This document shows positions 40,866 through 42,902 of a stretch of 42,902 nucleotides of DNA, one piece after another. The DNA lies in the NCBI GenBank assembly GCA_035528995.1, contig DATKXO010000120.1, positions 1 through 42,902 of the forward strand, read 5' to 3'. Under the pieces are notes generated by a model that had not been told where the DNA came from, did no database searches, and worked only from the letters and a program-made list of their open reading frames with translations. The stretch is from DATKXO01 sp035528995 (GTDB lineage Bacteria; Planctomycetota; Phycisphaerae; UBA1845). Position 1 is the first letter of the stretch; each line of letters starts with the position of its first letter. Position numbers and translations under genes: made by a program.

Positions 40866-42587
40866 CTAGCACAGTTTAGCCTCAGCGAGCTCCAGGATTT
40901 CGCGTTCGGTGGCGATGGCTTTTTCCTGGATCTGGGCGGCGCGGGTTAGGATGTCTTTGAGCCAGGGTTTGTCTTCTACTTCGCCGGCGTTGATCTTTAC
41001 GTTGAGGTAGGCGCCCATTACGGCCGAGCGGGCGGCTATGGCGCCGACGCCGGCGTCGGAGACGCTGGCGGGGTTGCCGATCTCGGCCATGGCCTTGGCT
41101 ACTTCCATCGACGCAAGGGCGACCTGCATGGCGCGGAAGGGGACCTCGATGGCCTCCTTGGTGGCGGCCTGGATGGTGTCGTTCTTGGCCTTCTTCTCCT
41201 CGGGCGTGGTGTCGGGCAGGCCCCAGGCGGCGACGATCTTGTTGAAGGCGTCGGTGTCGTCGTCGATCAGGCGCAGCAACTCGTCGTGACAGGCCTTGCC
41301 CTTCTCGGCCCAGTTCGAAAACTCCTCCCAACGGTCGTCCCAGCCGCGCTTGTGGCTGGAGAGGTTGGCGACCATGGTGCCCAGGGCCGCACCCATGGCA
41401 CCCATGGCCGACGAGATGGACCCGCCGCCGGGGGCCTTGGACTCGGAGGCGGTCTCCCAGACGAAGTCCTCGACGGTCATGCGGGCTAGTTTGCCACCCG
41501 CTCCCTTACGGTCGCGGCTCGGATCGCCGCCGCGGCTTGGATCTATGGCGTACTCGATGATCTTCTCGTCGGGCTTGAAGGGGTAGAGGTCGTCCAGGCC
41601 GAGGGACTTGACGGCGATCTTGATGAGCTCCTTGTCGGAGACGCCGAGGGAGCGCTGCTGCTTGCGGAGGAAGTACTTTCCGGCGTCGAGCATGGCCTTG
41701 AGCGGGATGAGGCCGACCAGCTCGGAGCCGGTGACGCGGACGCCGCGGGCTAAGGATCGCTCGAAGACGGCGTCGAAGGCCACGTGCACCGGCGTGACGG
41801 TGATGTTGGTGAGGTTCATGGAAATCTGGGCGACGCCGTACTCCTCGATGAACCAGCCGATGCCCTTGACGCACTTGAGCATGCCGGGCTCCCAGACCTT
41901 CTGGCCGTTCTGGTCGAGGACGGGCTTGCTGCCGGGCTCCCCGTCGACGGTCTTGATGCGGCCCTTCTCGCGGACGTCGTAGGCGATGGCGTTGGCCCGG
42001 CGGGTCGAGGTGGTGTTGAGGTTGACGTTGTAGGCCACGAGGAAGTCGCGGGCGCCGACGGCCGTTGCTCCCGATTTGGCGTTGAACTTGGCGGGGCCGA
42101 AGTCGGGCTTCCACTGCGGCTGGGTGAGGCGCTCGGACAGGGCTTCGTACTCGCCCGCTCGGACGACGGCCAGGTTGCGGCGGTCTTCGGATCGGGCGGC
42201 GTATTCGTAGCAGAAGATGGTCAGGCCCAGCTCGTTGCCCAGGCGTTCGGCCAGTTTGTGGGCGTAGGGGATGGTCTGGTCCATGGTGATGTTGGAGACG
42301 GGGACGAGGGGGCAGACGTCCATGGCCCCGAAGCGTGGGTGCTCGCCGTGGTGCTTGCTCATGTCGATGAGCTCGGCGGCCTTGTGGGCGGCGCGGACGG
42401 CGGCCTCGAGGACTTCCTCGGGTGGGCCGACGAAGGTGACGACGGTGCGGTTGGTGGCCTTGCCGGGATCGACGTCGAGGAGCTTGACTCCTTCGACGGT
42501 TTCGATCTGGTCGGTGATCTGCTTGATGACGGCCAGGTCGTTGCCTTCGCTGAAGTTGGGAACGCACTCGATCAACTGGTTGGGCAT
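40866..42587 (-). CDS. ftcD: Bifunctional glutamate formiminotransferase/formimidoyl-THF cyclodeaminase
   Basis: The ATG at 42587, with GAGGAAG eight bases upstream, gives 573 residues. The formiminotransferase part (about 1-345) begins LIECVPNFSEGNDLAVI and contains the catalytic His in HGEHPRFGAMDVCPLVPV, then YEYAARSEDRRNLAVVR and VGARDFLVAYNVNLNT. It ends PFKPDEKIIEYAID. The cyclodeaminase part (about 370-573) begins MTVEDFVWETAS, with APGGGSISSAMGAMGAALGT. Together they transfer formimino from formiminoglutamate (histidine breakdown) to THF and release ammonia. The linker (about 346-366) contains DPSRGGDPSRDRKGAGGK, encoded in part by a genomic repeat. The frame extends upstream to 42887 but is noncoding-like there. 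Confidence 0.92.
   Translation of the reverse strand: MPNQLIECVPNFSEGNDLAVIKQITDQIETVEGVKLLDVDPGKATNRTVVTFVGPPEEVLEAAVRAAHKAAELIDMSKHHGEHPRFGAMDVCPLVPVSNITMDQTIPYAHKLAERLGNELGLTIFCYEYAARSEDRRNLAVVRAGEYEALSERLTQPQWKPDFGPAKFNAKSGATAVGARDFLVAYNVNLNTTSTRRANAIAYDVREKGRIKTVDGEPGSKPVLDQNGQKVWEPGMLKCVKGIGWFIEEYGVAQISMNLTNITVTPVHVAFDAVFERSLARGVRVTGSELVGLIPLKAMLDAGKYFLRKQQRSLGVSDKELIKIAVKSLGLDDLYPFKPDEKIIEYAIDPSRGGDPSRDRKGAGGKLARMTVEDFVWETASESKAPGGGSISSAMGAMGAALGTMVANLSSHKRGWDDRWEEFSNWAEKGKACHDELLRLIDDDTDAFNKIVAAWGLPDTTPEEKKAKNDTIQAATKEAIEVPFRAMQVALASMEVAKAMAEIGNPASVSDAGVGAIAARSAVMGAYLNVKINAGEVEDKPWLKDILTRAAQIQEKAIATEREILELAEAKLC
41498..41523. repeat. Interspersed 26-bp repeat (SRDREGA element), copy C inside ftcD
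   Basis: It differs from copy A by one base (TTACGG for TCACGG). Read with the gene it encodes SRDRKGAG in the linker of ftcD (about residues 355-364). A second partial copy of its start, GATCCAAGCCGCG versus GATCCGAGCCGCG, lies 18 bases away and gives the doubled DPSR. Confidence 0.7.
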
Positions 42588-42707
42588 GTCGGTGTCTTCC
42601 TCTCGCAAAACGGGTGCCGCGGGGTCCGCCGAAGGGGGAATGATAGCCCAGGGTGTGGTTTGTGTGAACACGTACGGGTGTGGCGGTGGGGTGAGAGACG
42701 GGCGTCT

Positions 42708-42750
42708 GTCGCCCCTCCGGGGCTCGGTTGGAGGGGGGCGACGGTTTTTT
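42708..42750 (+). repeat. GC-rich hairpin followed by a T run
   Basis: GTCGCCCCTCC (42708) pairs with GGAGGGG..CGAC (42730-42742), and TTTTTT follows at 42745. It would be a plus-strand terminator, but no plus-strand gene lies upstream. A second small inverted repeat, AGGGGCTGGCGCCCT, follows. It is probably another interspersed element next to the transposase fragment. The rest of 42588-42774 has no gene. Confidence 0.45.
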
Positions 42751-42774
42751 CCAGGGGCTGGCGCCCTCGTTGTT

Positions 42775-42900
42775 CTACACAAGTTGGGGGCCATCGCGGG
42801 CGTCGGGGCCGAAAAGTTGCCAGGACAGGGCAAAGTCATGCATGCGTTGCAGTCCCAGCCAGATCGTTTGCGGGCCCGGCGGGGCACCGACCTTGCGGTT
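42775..42900 (-). CDS. C-terminal end of an IS4-like transposase, partial
   Basis: On the minus strand a frame open at the right edge reads NRKVGAPPGPQTIWLGLQRM, then HDFALSWQLFGP, and ends at a TAG at 42775-42777. A G-x-PPG-x-x-T-(I/L)W-x-G-(L/M)QR pattern near the end is typical of IS4-family transposases. Only 41 residues are visible, so completeness and family are unsure, but an insertion sequence or remnant probably starts beyond the window. Confidence 0.55.
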   Translation of the reverse strand, partial: NRKVGAPPGPQTIWLGLQRMHDFALSWQLFGPDARDGPQLV

Positions 42901-42902
42901 GA

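Noticed and set aside
42588..42887. N-terminal extension of ftcD to 42887
   Set aside because: The ATG at 42587 has a ribosome site and matches family starts; the upstream frame overlaps the transposase end in another frame.

Overview
The window is GC-rich bacterial chromosome. It most resembles a member of the Planctomycetota, probably a Phycisphaerae-like lineage. This placement is inferred, not computed. It rests on a secreted C10 peptidase ending in paired STADNSSVKSRLG dockerin-like repeats, a lipoprotein with an Asp/Asn/Ala-rich tail, a eukaryote-type glycogen branching enzyme, a fused formiminotransferase-cyclodeaminase, and many interspersed short hairpin repeats, including one whose reverse strand encodes SRDREGA.

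Bases 1-7400 are one end of a Mu-like transposable prophage. Head genes run leftward: a decoration-like protein, the I-type protease, and a partial major head protein. An early operon runs rightward: a MuA-like transposase, a MuB-like protein and three small genes. Between them lie a ribbon-helix-helix gene and a perfect 18-bp palindrome suited to be a switch operator. Both transposition proteins appear to carry in-frame internal deletions that remove their catalytic cores. The transposase lacks the third acidic residue of its DDE triad and the MuB-like protein lacks the P-loop. The element therefore looks defective or repurposed.

Bases 7400-10700 hold a SAM-cycle unit: an ArsR-methyltransferase regulator (SahR type) coupled by a 4-base overlap to ahcY, followed by a convergent acetyltransferase. 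Bases 10700-12950 are a small accessory island with two candidate defence genes. One is an Abi_C-type protein; the other joins a helical N-terminal domain to a deoxyribosyltransferase/TIR-like domain. Short tandem repeats flank the Abi_C-type gene. Bases 12950-14750 are repeat-rich, with a twice-present hairpin array, and contain a PKD-type lipoprotein.

Bases 14750-38270 are mostly ordinary chromosome: an MFS transporter, glgB, a lipoprotein, tRNA-His, the C10 peptidase, an amidohydrolase/GNAT/gatA/gatC operon, rpmB with its terminator, an ECF sigma factor with a membrane partner and an exported coiled-coil protein, a secreted EEP-family protein, thymidine kinase, a Wzt-like ABC ATPase, a lipoprotein, an M20 deacylase, folD, a subtilisin-like protease and an SRPBCC protein.

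Bases 38270-42902 return to accessory character: repeat modules, a possible 39-residue membrane peptide, an unusual GNAT-like/six-helix membrane fusion, ftcD with a genomic repeat embedded in frame in its interdomain linker, and the C-terminal end of an IS4-like transposase at the window edge.
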